Source: Deinandra increscens subsp. villosa
Lineage: Eukaryota; Streptophyta; Magnoliopsida; Asterales; Asteraceae
Assembly (NCBI GenBank): GCA_039602395.1
Contig: JBCNJP010000007.1
Location: 119,756,957 to 119,820,956 of the forward strand
Length of the DNA: 64,000 nt
Reading direction: 5' to 3'
The translations under genes and the position numbers were made by a program. The notes beneath the pieces are model-generated. The model was given only the letters and a program-made list of their open reading frames with translations, was not told where the DNA came from and did not search any database. Positions 22,001-33,400 of the stretch are shown here, one piece after another; within the stretch, counting starts at the first letter, position 1, and each line of letters starts with the position of its first letter.

Positions 22001-24482
22001 AAAAGCATATAGTTTTATAGTTCAAATGTAATTATTCGTTTGTATTTTTTTTCTTGTAAATATTCAATTTTGAAGTACTAATATGCCAAAAAAAAAGGTT
22101 CGGACCTACAGTTAAACAAGTTGTGTTCATTATTTCATATCAATTTGCTAAAACGTGTGTCGTGTTTGGGTTCATGTGTCTGGCACTATCTTCTGGTTCT
22201 TGTCGTGTTAAGGTTCTCGAGTTCATATCAACATGTGAACATGACCCATTAACACACCCACCTTTAACCTCATCAGAGAGACTCCCACCCCCATCTCACA
22301 AGACATCTACTTATCATTTCATGTATCATTCTCTTATTTTATCATAATCTTTTATTTAATTCATAGGTGGAACAACTACATAAAATTTTTAAACTTTGTG
22401 GTTCGCCATCTGAAGAGTATTGGAGAAAATCGCGGTTGCCTCATGCTACAATTTTTAAACCACAACAGCCTTACAAACGTTGTGTGTCTGACACGTTTAA
22501 GGATTTCCCGCCATCAGCTTTGGCACTTCTGGATTCTCTTCTTGCAGTTGAACCTAACAACCGGGGATCTGCATCTTCTGCTCTGCAGAGTGAGGTACAC
22601 TTGTTTCCTTGATATGCTGATCTTTACAGTTTCATGTTTTTCGGAGCCACCTACTTGATATTTTGAGTATGAAATACAGTTTTTTACGACAAAGCCGTTT
22701 CCTTGCCATCCTTCAACTTTGCCCAAGTACCCACCAAGTAAGGAGTATGATGCCAAATTGCGGGATGATGAAATAAGACGGTAATATTTATTTCTTTTAG
22801 GGTTTTTATCATATGTGGGTGTTATAATCAGCATTATCTTCATGTTTCTATAAACCGTTTCACCATTATATAATCTACTGCAGGAATAAAGCAGGGTCTG
22901 GGAAAGCACGAGGGGTTGAACCCTCAAGAAATGGTACGCGGGAATCTAGAGCTCAGCCAGAACCTGATGCTAATGCAGAATTGCGGGCTTCCATGATGGT
23001 AACTAGCCCTTATTAAAAAATTGTTCCAAAAATTTAGACTAGTGTGTAAACGAGCTAACCTGCTCGTGAGCTACTTGAGTTCAGCTCACTAAAAGAAAGC
23101 GTGAATCAAGCCGAGCTTAAATGAGCTCGAGTCCGATCTCAAGCCTAAATGGGAGCTTGTTTAATAAATGAGTCCGAGCTTCATATACAAGCTTGACTAG
23201 GTTCACAAGCCTAAACATGTCTGTTATTTATATAAATTACATAACTTTGATTTAATATAAGAAATATCTAATTACATAATAAATATTAATATATATTTTT
23301 TGCTATGATATAAAATCATAATTATAAATATGCCTAAAATAGTTTCATATTTATATAAATAAAAGATTTAAATGGATAACAAATGAGCCGAGTTTAGCTC
23401 GAGCTTGAAAAAGTACTCACGAGCCGAGCTCAAGCTTTAGACATATAGCTTGGAACGAACCAGCCGAGCTCGGGCTCGGGCTCTCTTAAGGTAATCGAGC
23501 TGAGCGCCTGAGCTCGAGGTAGACTAAACTCCTTTACAATCCTCATATAAACCTTGGTAATTGAGTAAAATAAACAATTTGGCAACCTGCAAGAGATGTT
23601 AAACCGGAGTCTAACGATGATTATGTTTGATGTTTTTTAGAAACGGCTAGAACAACAAAACCCTAAAAGTAATAGCGAGAAATTCAACCATGAAGAAGAT
23701 GGCGACTCAGTGTTCTCTATTGAGCCTTCTCGAGGATCATTAAATAATGGCATTTATAACAGTCGTTTGAAACAACCCGAAAAGTCAGATGAACCTCAAA
23801 CCGGGCCTGATTCATCCCAACACTATAAACATCGTGGGGCCCAATTGTCGCGGTTCTCAAATTCATTAGCTTGGCATGGTAGTTCGCGGTTGGACCATAG
23901 CAAAGGCACTAGTGCACATTGGCCCGAAGATCGCTCAAACGGAAAGTATCATCAATTAAACGATGCTGAATCATCTTCTCACCTTATGCTGGCCGACCCG
24001 AATTCTTCTTACAAAAAGCATGAGCATGCACCCGGAAAGGTATATATAAGCATTTCTCTTTATCAAATAAACGACACACATATTCTTTAAATTTCATACA
24101 ATTTACGGGGCTGCAGCAAAACCTGACTGATTGTTCAAATGAAAAGTAAAACCTCATTTTCGCCTTGTTTTAAAATATTAATCGGAAAATAACTAACTTT
24201 TTTAATTATAAATGATGAATTATATATATTTTTTAAAATTTATATATAAGTAATTTATAAGTTCTTATGATATAGGGTTATGCTCAGAAGAAAAACCGGA
24301 TCCACTATTCCGGTCCTTTAGTACCGCCAGGTGGAAACATGGACGAAATGCTTAAAGAGCACGAAAGACAAATCCAACATGCTGTACGTAAAGCCCGGCT
24401 TGACAAAACCAAGATCAAAAAGGGTTACACAGATAATGGTCAAAGAGAATCGTTACTGCGTTATGGAGGGAATGTAAGATGA
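19054..24482 (+). CDS. CDK-like Ser/Thr kinase, N-myristoylated (At1g54610/IBS1 type)
   Basis: Eight exons with GT-AG borders and matching phases (19054-19518, 20328-20612, 21280-21597, 22367-22594, 22680-22780, 22884-22998, 23641-24039, 24276-24482) give 705 residues. The N-terminus MGCICSKG is a myristoylation site with adjacent palmitoylatable cysteines, so the protein is probably membrane-bound. The kinase domain follows: GQGTYSSV at 157-164, ATP-binding Lys179, HRDIKGSN with catalytic Asp274, DFG from Asp292, then TLWYRPPELLLG. The PSTAIRE position reads PESIRFM, as in plant CRK/CDKC-like kinases. A long polar, Ser-rich tail ends with YSGPLVPPGG and a basic helix, typical of the subfamily. 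Substrate and cyclin partner are unknown. Several introns hold MITE-like repeats, but no exon is damaged. Confidence 0.93.
19700..20031. mobile_element. MITE-like repeat in kinase intron 1
   Basis: The ends TTGTCGAAGGCGC and GGGCTTTTGACAA form a short imperfect inverted repeat. The interior is rich in GGCGC/GCGCCTAGGCGC boxes unlike the surrounding intron. Target duplication not resolved. Confidence 0.45.
20755..21215. mobile_element. Harbinger-like MITE in kinase intron 2
   Basis: A TTA is followed by GAGCATCTCCGTTGTGC, a start common in plant Tourist-type MITEs. The right side contains CACGTTGGAGCTAAAAA, a weak inverted match. Borders are approximate. Confidence 0.4.
21740..22270. repeat. 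probable repeat in kinase intron 3
   Basis: Blocks such as GGTTCGGGCCAGTTTC, AACGGGTCGTGTTTGGCCC and, on the other side, TTCTTGTCGTGTTAAGG with ACATGACCC look like the arms of a dispersed element. Terminal repeats could not be fixed. Confidence 0.35.
23030..23530. mobile_element. MITE-like GAGCTC-rich element in kinase intron 6
   Basis: It opens near TAGTGTGTAAACGAGC and closes near GAGCTCGAGGTAGACTA, with many GAGCCGAGCTC/GAGCTCGAG boxes in both orientations so the arms can pair. It lies wholly inside the intron. Confidence 0.5.
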
Positions 24483-26359
24483 TTTCATGAAGTCGATAAA
24501 CACGCCATCATTATGACCATCTGGTTCCTATATCGAGTAAAGATGCCAGCAGCCAACTGCGAAGAAGTTCAAGTGTTTCGGATCCTAAATCGGGTATCTA
24601 AATTGCTGAAATGTTTTAGTTTTTGTTAATGGTGATTCAGGGGGTTTTCCATCTTGTACAGATTTAGTCTGGTTTGAAATAATTAAAAATTTCAAAGGTC
24701 AAGAATATATATTTTAGGGAATTCACTTTGGTGGTCAGTTGTGCTTCTGGTAAGTTCAAACATCAACACAAACAGTTAATGTAATTTCTCTTTTTGTTAG
24801 GTGGCGACATGCCCCAATGAGAACAAGTACAGGCAGATTATCTTCTTTTGTTTTCTTATTAACTGTGAAAACTTACCGTGAAAAATTTATATATGTTGGG
24901 GGTGTGACCTCTAAGATGTTTAACAACGAAAACAACCGTATTATTTTAGTTTATTAACGGCTGAAAATGATCACACAGGCTTCACAGGATTTAAGCCGGT
25001 TCACGAGTTATCACTTTACTAACAAACTATCTCTTTGAGGACGATATTATTTTATTAAGGTGGGGCAAATATAGGAGGGGTGGTTGGGGAATAAAGGGTC
25101 AGACTGAGTTTGGTGAAAGAGGGTAGCTATTTGATGGACCGATCCGGACTGGCTGGAGATCGACTTGAATGGATTCCTAATTTTTGTTTCCGCTTCATTC
25201 AGTTTTGGATCCTGGTCGGCTCAGTCCATATTAGTCTGGTCATTGACTCATGATCACCGTAGAAGTGGGCATCTCACAATCTGTCTGACTCTGACCCAAG
25301 AAAAATGGTGAACTAACCCGGACTAGCCCGAGACCCACCCAAAACACAAAAAAATGGCTCTAGTCCTAAGTCTTTGTTCTAATTTTTTTTCACTTTCTAT
25401 CACCTCTTGCCCGCGTTGACTTGGTCGTTGACCTATCATCACCCTCATTTTTTTCATTTTAATTTTTAGAAGTACTTACAGGATATTGAATGAAGATCTT
25501 AAAACCTACGTTGTTAAGATAATTATATATTTTTCAGTAATGAAATTAGGAAGTTGAAGTTCTACGCATTTGTAAATACTTTGGCAACTTGTAACCGACT
25601 TGACCAGTTATCGTTTTAGTTTTTTTAACAACAATTCCTTAGATTTTTTAGAATAAACATGTATTTTATATGATTTGAAGCATCTTTTAGTTGTGACGCA
25701 TTTTATTTTTTATTTTTTTAATAGCGTTTGAAACTACCGAATACCGGAGTGGGCCTTCTTGACCATTGACGAAGCTTAGTGGAGGGGCGACCGCCCCTCC
25801 AGTTTTTTCGTCCGGTAGTATTAACTTTCACGATTTTTTCCAAAAAAAAATGACATATAGAGAGAATCACCCCGTGACTTATCGCCCCACAAAATTCTAA
25901 ATCAAGCTTCACTACTATTCTAAACACACATTATCTAACCATCAGAATATCCCCTTAAGGGTAACTCTCAGCTTTTTTTTAGTTAAGTTTTAAAATTTGT
26001 CATCATATTTATCTCCCTGCTTCACAACAATCCTATAAGATTTTTTCAGTACGACCCGAAAACCCAAATTGGCCTATAACAGGCTTCCAATATGACCCGA
26101 TCTTGCTTTACCTTTACTTGTTAGCAATCGTATCAATTGGTTGAAAATACCTCACAATGATTCCTCACTCAGACAGATAAAGATGTTTCTAACAACTTCA
26201 CAAGTCAATGACCATCATCCACCAAACATTGCAACAACCCTTTTGCTTCACCAAGAATCATAGTATTTGTTGTGCAATCACTTCATCTACAATAATATAT
26301 ATACATACACACTGCATACAACTCCATATCTTCATCGAAAATCGTCTTATTTGCGGAAA
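24483..26359. other. intergenic between kinase and DUF579 gene
   Basis: The first few hundred bases should be the 3' untranslated region of the kinase gene; the last 100 bases are the leader of the DUF579 gene. A perfect GC-rich palindrome (GGAGGGGCG-AC-CGCCCCTCC) lies at 25781-25800. No further gene was recognised. Confidence 0.45.
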
Positions 26360-27232
26360 ATGAGGTCAAGAACACAATATCCAGTGAACACAAAGCACAT
26401 TGTCATTGCGATCATCGTTGTGTTCTTTCTCATGTTCGTGTTTAGATCATCATCTTCGTCCTCCAACAACACGATCCCCCAAACGATCATCCCAAAAGCC
26501 GTTTCAGATTCGTTTAGAACCATTCAAAAGGCGGCCGAATGCTCACCAACATGCACCAAAATCCCGCCTGCTTTAGCACAAGCGTTAATCCACTACTCGA
26601 CGTCTGCCATCACGCCACAACAAACGATCAAAGAAATATCCGTCACGAAAAAGATTTTGGAACAGAAATCGCCTTGCAACTTTCTAGTTTTCGGCCTCGG
26701 TCACGATAGCCTAATGTGGAGCTCGCTAAACTACGGTGGGCGCACGGTGTTTCTAGAAGAAGACGAGGTGTGGATCGAGCAAATCAAGAAACGGTTTCCC
26801 ATGTTAGAGTCGTACCATGTGACCTATGATAGTAAGGTGAACCAGGCCGAGGGCCTAATGGTAGCTGGGAAAGGGTCAGAGTGCACCGTGGTTGGTGAAC
26901 CACGGCACTCAGTGTGCCAGCTGGCGCTCAAAGGGTTGCCTAGTGACGTTTATGAGACGACATGGGATCTAATCATGGTGGACGCGCCCACGGGGTATCA
27001 TGATGAGGCCCCGGGGAGGATGAGCGCGATTTATACGTCCGGGATGATGGCGCGGAACCGGGAAGATGGAGGGGAGACTGATGTGTTTGTGCATGATGTG
27101 AATAGGGTGGTGGAAGATAAGTTTTCTAATGCATTTTTGTGTGAAGGATATATGAAGAAGCAAGAGGGGAGGTTGAGGCACTTCAGGATTCCTAGTCATA
27201 GAGATGACCCTAACAAGCCCTTTTGTCCTTAA
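26360..27232 (+). CDS. glucuronoxylan 4-O-methyltransferase-like protein (DUF579)
   Basis: A single exon encodes 290 residues from the ATG at 26360. An in-frame ATG at 26267 would add 31 residues not typical of the family, so the downstream start is preferred because a basic MRSR stretch is then followed directly by the membrane anchor (about residues 14-33). The lumenal part shows DUF579 hallmarks in order: NFLVFGLGHDSLMW, the acidic FLEEDE, LALKGLP, IMVDAPTGYHDEAPGR and FVHDVNR. The family methylates glucuronic acid side chains of xylan in the Golgi (GXM) or supports xylan synthesis (IRX15 type). The short length and VDAPTGYHDEAPGRMSAIYT block favour GXM, from memory of the family. Confidence 0.88.
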   Translation: MRSRTQYPVNTKHIVIAIIVVFFLMFVFRSSSSSSNNTIPQTIIPKAVSDSFRTIQKAAECSPTCTKIPPALAQALIHYSTSAITPQQTIKEISVTKKILEQKSPCNFLVFGLGHDSLMWSSLNYGGRTVFLEEDEVWIEQIKKRFPMLESYHVTYDSKVNQAEGLMVAGKGSECTVVGEPRHSVCQLALKGLPSDVYETTWDLIMVDAPTGYHDEAPGRMSAIYTSGMMARNREDGGETDVFVHDVNRVVEDKFSNAFLCEGYMKKQEGRLRHFRIPSHRDDPNKPFCP

Positions 27233-28023
27233 GATCATCTAGTTCATCATCTCACCAACAATTTGATTTTATCAATTGGTTCTTGTTCTTGCGATACTCT
27301 TGGATTTATGTTCAATTTTTGAGCATGTAAAATAAACGGTATTAGATTAGATATTATCATTTTACATAAATGCTACTAGTAGATTTTGTTCTAAACCTCT
27401 CTTATACATGTTTCTTTATCTATCTTGACCAATATTTTAATCGTCAATAACTTTTATATACTTGAATCATCTTTTTTTTTTCATAAAAGTTATACCACAA
27501 GAGTGAGTATGTTTATCAGTAATTCAAGTATAATATAAGTACTATTTTTTTTAAAGAGTCGTTTGATAAATGATAATGTCGATAAACTGGTTCGTATATA
27601 ACGGTGCATCATGATCCATTTATACGATTTGTAATGATATATTAAACGGTGTATTAGTCTCGTATAGAGGTGCGTCAGATTAACCTAATCTTTAGACGCA
27701 TTTATATTTTACCCTTGAGGACACATTACATGGTTTGGCCATTTCTTATATTTTTTAGTTTTTTACTTCTAAAAATAATCTAACCATATATATACACTTC
27801 CCCATTTAGTTCATGTCTTACACAAATACTTTGTATAAAGTAAAAGTATGGATGATATATTTGGATCTTATAGTCCTTTTACAAGACATAAGTGTATGTG
27901 CCTTTGTTTGAGCTCAAAAGCACAAGGGGACTTCCTGACTTCCTCTCTCACATGACGCATCATTTTCTTTATAAGAAAACAAAATTTCTTATGGTGTGCC
28001 ATGAAATATGAATAATGTCACTT
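27233..28023. other. intergenic, 3' of DUF579 gene
   Basis: AT-rich; the first part is the likely 3' untranslated region. Nothing else recognised. Confidence 0.45.
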
Positions 28024-28158
28024 TGGTGAGAGGGCATAACTGAAGTAAATTGTTTTTTTTTGAGAGGGCATAACTGAAGTAAATTTTTTTTTTTTTTCAT
28101 TATTTACTTCGGTGAGAGGGCATAACTGAACTTAATTGTTTTTTTTTCATTATTTTTT
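28024..28158 (+). repeat. three near-tandem copies of a T-tailed 40-bp unit
   Basis: The core GAGAGGGCATAACTGAA, followed by (G/C)TTAATT or GTAAATT and a run of Ts, occurs three times (starting near 28027, 28062 and 28114). The last two copies also share TCATTATTT after the T run. Confidence 0.85.
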
Positions 28159-28616
28159 AGGGGTTTGTTCTTTACCGATTATTGTATAAATATAAAAGAA
28201 AGAAGTAACCGGATAAATAACTAATAACGAAATTTTATTAGAAATTTATTTATGTAAACAATTAATTTGTTGTTTAACTAAATTCTTAAAATCATTTTTA
28301 TTTTATAAGATTTCACATTTACTTTTGTTTTATTTTTTTTTAAATGTAAACATCCGGCTATCCGGGGGTCTTATCATGACAAACAATGTTTAAGTGGATT
28401 CATTATTTAAGTGGATAAGTGATTTTTGTCAAAAGTGTTTATTGGCTTATGACTTTTTACAAAAGAGTTTTTAAAAAAGTGTTTGGATTTGCTTATTTAA
28501 GTGGATAAGTGTTTTTATATGTAAAATGACTAAAAAACAATTGAGTGAGTATAAAGTTAGGTGAGTATAAGTTAAAATAAGGGTAGTATGGTAGTTCATT
28601 ACTCAAAAAACTATAA

Positions 28617-29213
28617 GGGGAGACGGTATGAGGCGGGTTACCGCCTCGCGGTTCCAAGGGAGCCGGGCGATTCCAACCGGCAACCATACCGCCTGAGGCG
28701 GTTCCCCCACCTGGCTCCGATTTTTGTGGTCTACGCGACACGAGGGAACCAGCGAGAGCCGGGTAAATCCGAACGTTGGGCTTTTGACCGTTGGGCTCCA
28801 ACGGCTATTTTTTTTCTTTTTTTTTCTTTTTTACCAATTTACAACTATAATGTTGATCCTCAATTCCTTCCACTTGTTCTTGAACAAAAAAGAGAAATCG
28901 CGAAGGAATACGGATGGGATTGTAACTTTTAAGTTGTTTTTTTTTTACTTGTAGTCGTCTTTTTTTAATTTCAAGTATTGTATCGTTTAATTTCCTAATA
29001 TTAGTGGTTTTTTTTTTTATGAAAGTTGTTTATTAAAAGTTGTTCAAATTAAAAAAAAATCGGATATATATGTGGCTTCTCCAAGCCACACCACAACCAT
29101 ACCATGTGGTGTGGCTTCAAATGGCTTCATTTTCCCTCTATTTGAGTTGGCATGCTCCTATTGGTTGGTGGGCATGGCTTCTTGAAGCCTTGTGGCAACC
29201 ATACCCCCTCCCC
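28617..29213. mobile_element. Harbinger-like element X (597 bp)
   Basis: Ends GGGGAGACGGTATG and CATACCCCCTCCCC are imperfect inverted repeats, flanked by TAA at 28614-28616 and 29214-29216. The interior has GC-rich arms (CCGCCTCGCGGTTCCAAGGG) and no transposase gene. Confidence 0.65.
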
Positions 29214-29216
29214 TAA

Positions 29217-29548
29217 GGGGAGGGGGTATGGTGGTAGGGTGGCTTGGTGAAGCCATGCCCACCACCAATCACAAGATGCCAACTTAAATTGCTAGGTTTG
29301 GAAACCATTTCAAGCCACACCACATGGTATGTTTGTGGTGTGACTTGGTGAAGCCACATGTCCATTTCAAGCTCCCAACGGTCAAAAAGAAAAGGTAACA
29401 ACCCGACTCTCCACGGTTCCTAGGAACCACACCAAGCCGTGAAGATGGAGCCAGGGAGGGGAACCGCGTGATGCAGTATGGTGAACCAGATGGAGCCATG
29501 TGGCTCCCCTTGGAACCGCATCCCAGCTAGTAACCATACCGCATCTCC
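29217..29548. mobile_element. Harbinger-like element Y (332 bp), head to head with X
   Basis: Ends GGGGAGGGGGTATGG and CCATACCGCATCTCC are flanked by TAA at 29214-29216 (shared with X) and 29549-29551. Y repeats the sequences of X in inverted order (GGCATGGCTTC and GAAGCCATGCC; GCGGTTCCAAGGG and CCCCTTGGAACCGC), so X and Y together form a 0.9-kb imperfect palindrome centred near 29215. Confidence 0.65.
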
Positions 29549-29691
29549 TAAGCAGTTTTGAAAAGCCATAAAAACTTGGCTTTTTAAAAAATGACTTATT
29601 AGTTTTTTTAAAAAGTCAAAAGCAAAAGTGATTATTGAGTTGACAAAGATTAAAAAATGCTTATTGGTTTTTCAAAAAGTTAATAAGCGTA

Positions 29692-30007
29692 GGCGGTATG
29701 TAACGGCATGGGGGTCGGCATCGGCGTCGGCGACTTTAGGCGACCACACCGCCACCTTCGGCGAACTCGGCATCGGCATGTTTGACAAGATTTTCGGCAT
29801 TTGATTGCCGAGAACAATTTTTTGTGATGTGTGTGTTGGTGTGGCCCCCACTTCATATTTATCTACAATTTGCCTAAAACATCATTCTACAACCATACCC
29901 ACCACCAAAACATCAAATTCTACATACTTTTTCTCTCTCATTTGTCATCACATGATTGGTCAATTTGATGTTTCATTTTTTTATTTAATCAACCATACCC
30001 CCCACCC
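29692..30007. mobile_element. probable third Harbinger-like element
   Basis: It starts GGCGGTATGTAACGGC, ends CATACCCCCCACCC before TAA, and so resembles the ends of X and Y. A clean left TAA is missing, so the border is uncertain. Confidence 0.4.
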
Positions 30008-30487
30008 TAAGTGAATAAGCATTTTAAAAAAACAATTTATTTAATCAAGATTTAATGGCTGAAATTCTTTCTTATACTTCTTAATCCAACCAAACTTCTA
30101 ATTTGAAGTTAGATTTGGTTCTTATATCAAACAAAAGGTATAAAATGCCCGAATACTGTGAGCTAGAAGTTCTTCAAATCGGTTTATTTTTTGGTGGTGA
30201 TTCCGGTTCTAAACCAGTTTGATATTAGTCAACAAGGGTTAAAACTGGTTCGGGTTTAGAATCTATCAATGGAATTTCTCAGAAACCGGGAGAACATAGA
30301 AACTTGGCTGCCCCATTATTAAAAAAAGTCTTGTTGACTGGAAATATCATATCTCAATATCCATCGTTTTCGAAGTATTTAAATATTTAATCTCCAATGT
30401 CTTTTCAAATTTCTACGCCATTTGAGGTCTGTATACGTCTCTGCTAATTCGGACTCAATCATCGAACAAACGTTTACTTCGTAAACA
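30008..30487 (+). promoter_or_regulatory. upstream region of EF1B-gamma
   Basis: The last ~100 bases before the ATG at 30488 should be the leader. No clear TATA box or motif was recognised; the rest is ordinary AT-rich sequence. Confidence 0.35.
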
Positions 30488-33400
30488 ATGGCGCTGGTGA
30501 GCTCTTCTCGTTTTCAACTTCTGCTAATTCAGTCACTAGTTTTTTTTTTTTTTTTTGAATTGTCTATTCAAGTATTTATGATAACATCAAAGCGTGTTTA
30601 CAAACTATTAATGCTATCATGGTGTTGTTAAAAAAAAAAGGGAATTCGGTTTTATTTTTAATGTGAAAGGTAGGTTTACCATCAAAATTCAACTTTTCTT
30701 CAATGTTTTTTTAGGTATTTGGTTGGGGTCCAACTTGTAACTGTCCTAAACCCTGTTCTTTTGGATATTGATGGGTCATTCCGTGGTTGTTTTGGTGTTT
30801 TTTTCTTTCTTTTTCTAGTTTACCACTAGTCTTATATGAATATATTTCATTGTTGTTGTTGTTCATATATATATGTTTTTTCCCTAAGAAGTCTCGGAAA
30901 CAATCATAGGGCGACACGTGTATATGAGGATACTAATACACCGTGCAAAGCTATCAGGATCCTAACACGCCGTGTAAATTTTAGTTGTGTTGTCACTCTA
31001 TGATTGCTTAACCTTGGGTCTTGCCAATACCCTACTAGCAGGCAAGGATTGGTAAATCACAGCCGAGGCTGGGTATGTGACATGGGAGGTAGCAAATTCA
31101 AACCGGATAAACAAGATTTTGTTCAAACGGGTTGATGAGAAATTTCGTTAAAACCGGTTGAATAGGACCCCTACACAACTTGTGAATTTGTAAGTTTTAA
31201 CCACCTAAACACACCCATCTCAACACTTATGATGTTTGTTTTAGGTAATGCATGTGGGAAAACCCAACAAGAATGCTTTAAAAGTACTAATTGCTGCTGA
31301 ATATGCTGGTGTTGAAGTCAAGTGCCCTGAAAATTTTCAGATGGGTGTCTCAAATAAAACACAAGAGTTTCTTAAGATGAACCCTATAGGAAAGGTATGT
31401 ATGTTCTTTTAATCCGCTTTCACCATACGTTAAGCGCTTTATTCAGTCGCTAAACACAGCTTCCTTGTCGTTTCCGAAGGTTCCTGTTTTGGAGACTCCA
31501 GACGGGGTCATATTCGAGAGTAACGCCATTACTCGTTATGGTGAGTGATGCCGTGACATTTTCAAACAACTGTTTGACTATTTTTATGTTGTGGGAATAG
31601 AAGAACATTCAGTAGTCATGTTCATAGTGATATATTGTTTCCTGCAGTTGCCCGCTTGAAGACGGACACGTGTCTGTTTGGATCTTCACGAATCGAATAT
31701 GTAAACCTTTTCATTCTTTCAATTTCTTGTTTGTTACCAAAAGGCTTATGATTCTTGTATATGAAGTCTTTGTTTCATAATGTTTACCCAGGGCCAAATC
31801 GAGCAGTGGATCGATTTCGCCTCATCGGATATCGATTCAAATTTATTAGTATGGCTGAGAATGAGACTTGGCCTTGACAGCTATATTTCTTTGGTTGAAG
31901 AGACATCTATTGCTGATTTTAAGAGAGCTCTTGGTGCCCTCAACACATATCTTGCGGCACACACTTTCTTGGTCGGCAATGGCGTTACCTTGGCCGATAT
32001 CATCATGACGTGTAATTTGTACGTCGGATTCCTGTTATTGATGACAAAAGCCTTCACATCCGAGTTTCCTCATGTCGAAAGGTATTTTTGGACCATGGTT
32101 AATCAACCAAACTTCAGCAAAGTCATTGGTGAGTTGAAGCAGGCAGAAGTTGTTCCTCCAGTTCCTCATAAAACAACTTCACATGATCCTAAACCAAAAG
32201 ATGAGCCAAAAACAGTGGAAAAGAAAGAAGCTCCTCTTAAACCCGATGAAGAAGATGTGCCAAAGACGAAGCCGAAAAACCCACTTGATCTGTTGCCACC
32301 AAGTAAGATGATTTTGGATGAATGGAAGAGGCTTTACTCTAACACCAAGACTAATTTTCGTGAGGTTGCTATTAGGGCATGCGGTATGGGGGCGTGGAAG
32401 GGCCGTTCAACGCCAAAACGCCGTGGAACACCGCCCCCCACGCGCGTTTTGGCTTTGCGTGATCCATCGCCGTGGACTTCTCAACGGCGTTTTCATTTGT
32501 TTGTTCCGAGAAGAAGACCGTTAAACGGTCATAAAAATAGCCGTTGGCTATTTAAAAAAAAAAAAAAATCTTTTTAATTTTTAAACCTATTTAAACCCTT
32601 CATTTATCAAAAAATCTCACACCATCACCATTTCTCATCTTAAAAATACCATCTCTCATCTTAAAAAAAATGTCTTCATCCATTTCCTCCTCTTCTAATC
32701 CCGACACTTCTTCGGACGAATCATCCGATCGTGCTGCGAAAATGTTTTTTCAGATTATGGTTCATCGTCATCAACGTCGTCTCAACGCTCGAGCGAACCG
32801 CGTATTAACTCGAAGTGCTCGTCTCAACATCCATAACCAACTTAAACAGGATTTGATCGAAGATATCTACGAGCGTTCTCAATGATTTTAGTTTGTGTAA
32901 TTTCGTATTTTTTTTTTTGTCAAAAAATGTAATGTTTTATTTTTATGTTGAATAAAAATATTTTTAAATCATTTGGAATTGTTTATGTTTTATTTTTTAT
33001 TAATTAAAATGTTTAAGTATTATTTAAATTTTTAAAAAAAGTAAAAAAAAAATATTAAATTAATCTTTCAACACCACACCATGTATACCACACATGGTGT
33101 TGAAACATGGTGTTATCCAGTCATCGCCTACGTGGCAGTTTCAACACCATGTTCAACACCATGTATACCACATGCCCTTACTACGGAGACTCATTTGCAC
33201 TTTGCCAGGACTTATGCCTTGTTTGAAAGCAAAAAAAAGGTGAGGACTTGGTTATGGCTTTTTAAATCAAGGACTCGGTCAGGGCTAGATTTAGTGATGG
33301 TTCAGAGGTGAGGACCCGGTCCTATCTAAGCTATTGTGAGAAGTTTGGTTTGGGTAAAAATGATAAGAAAGAATTGTAGCTATTAGATTTTTAATTAAAT

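Noticed and set aside
28588..28932. 114-codon plus-strand frame
   Set aside because: It lies within the GC-rich arms of a Harbinger-like element and has no recognisable domain.
32670..32885. Independent small gene (71 residues)
   Set aside because: It lies wholly inside transposable element A and its end resembles a transposase C-terminus, so it was treated as part of the element.
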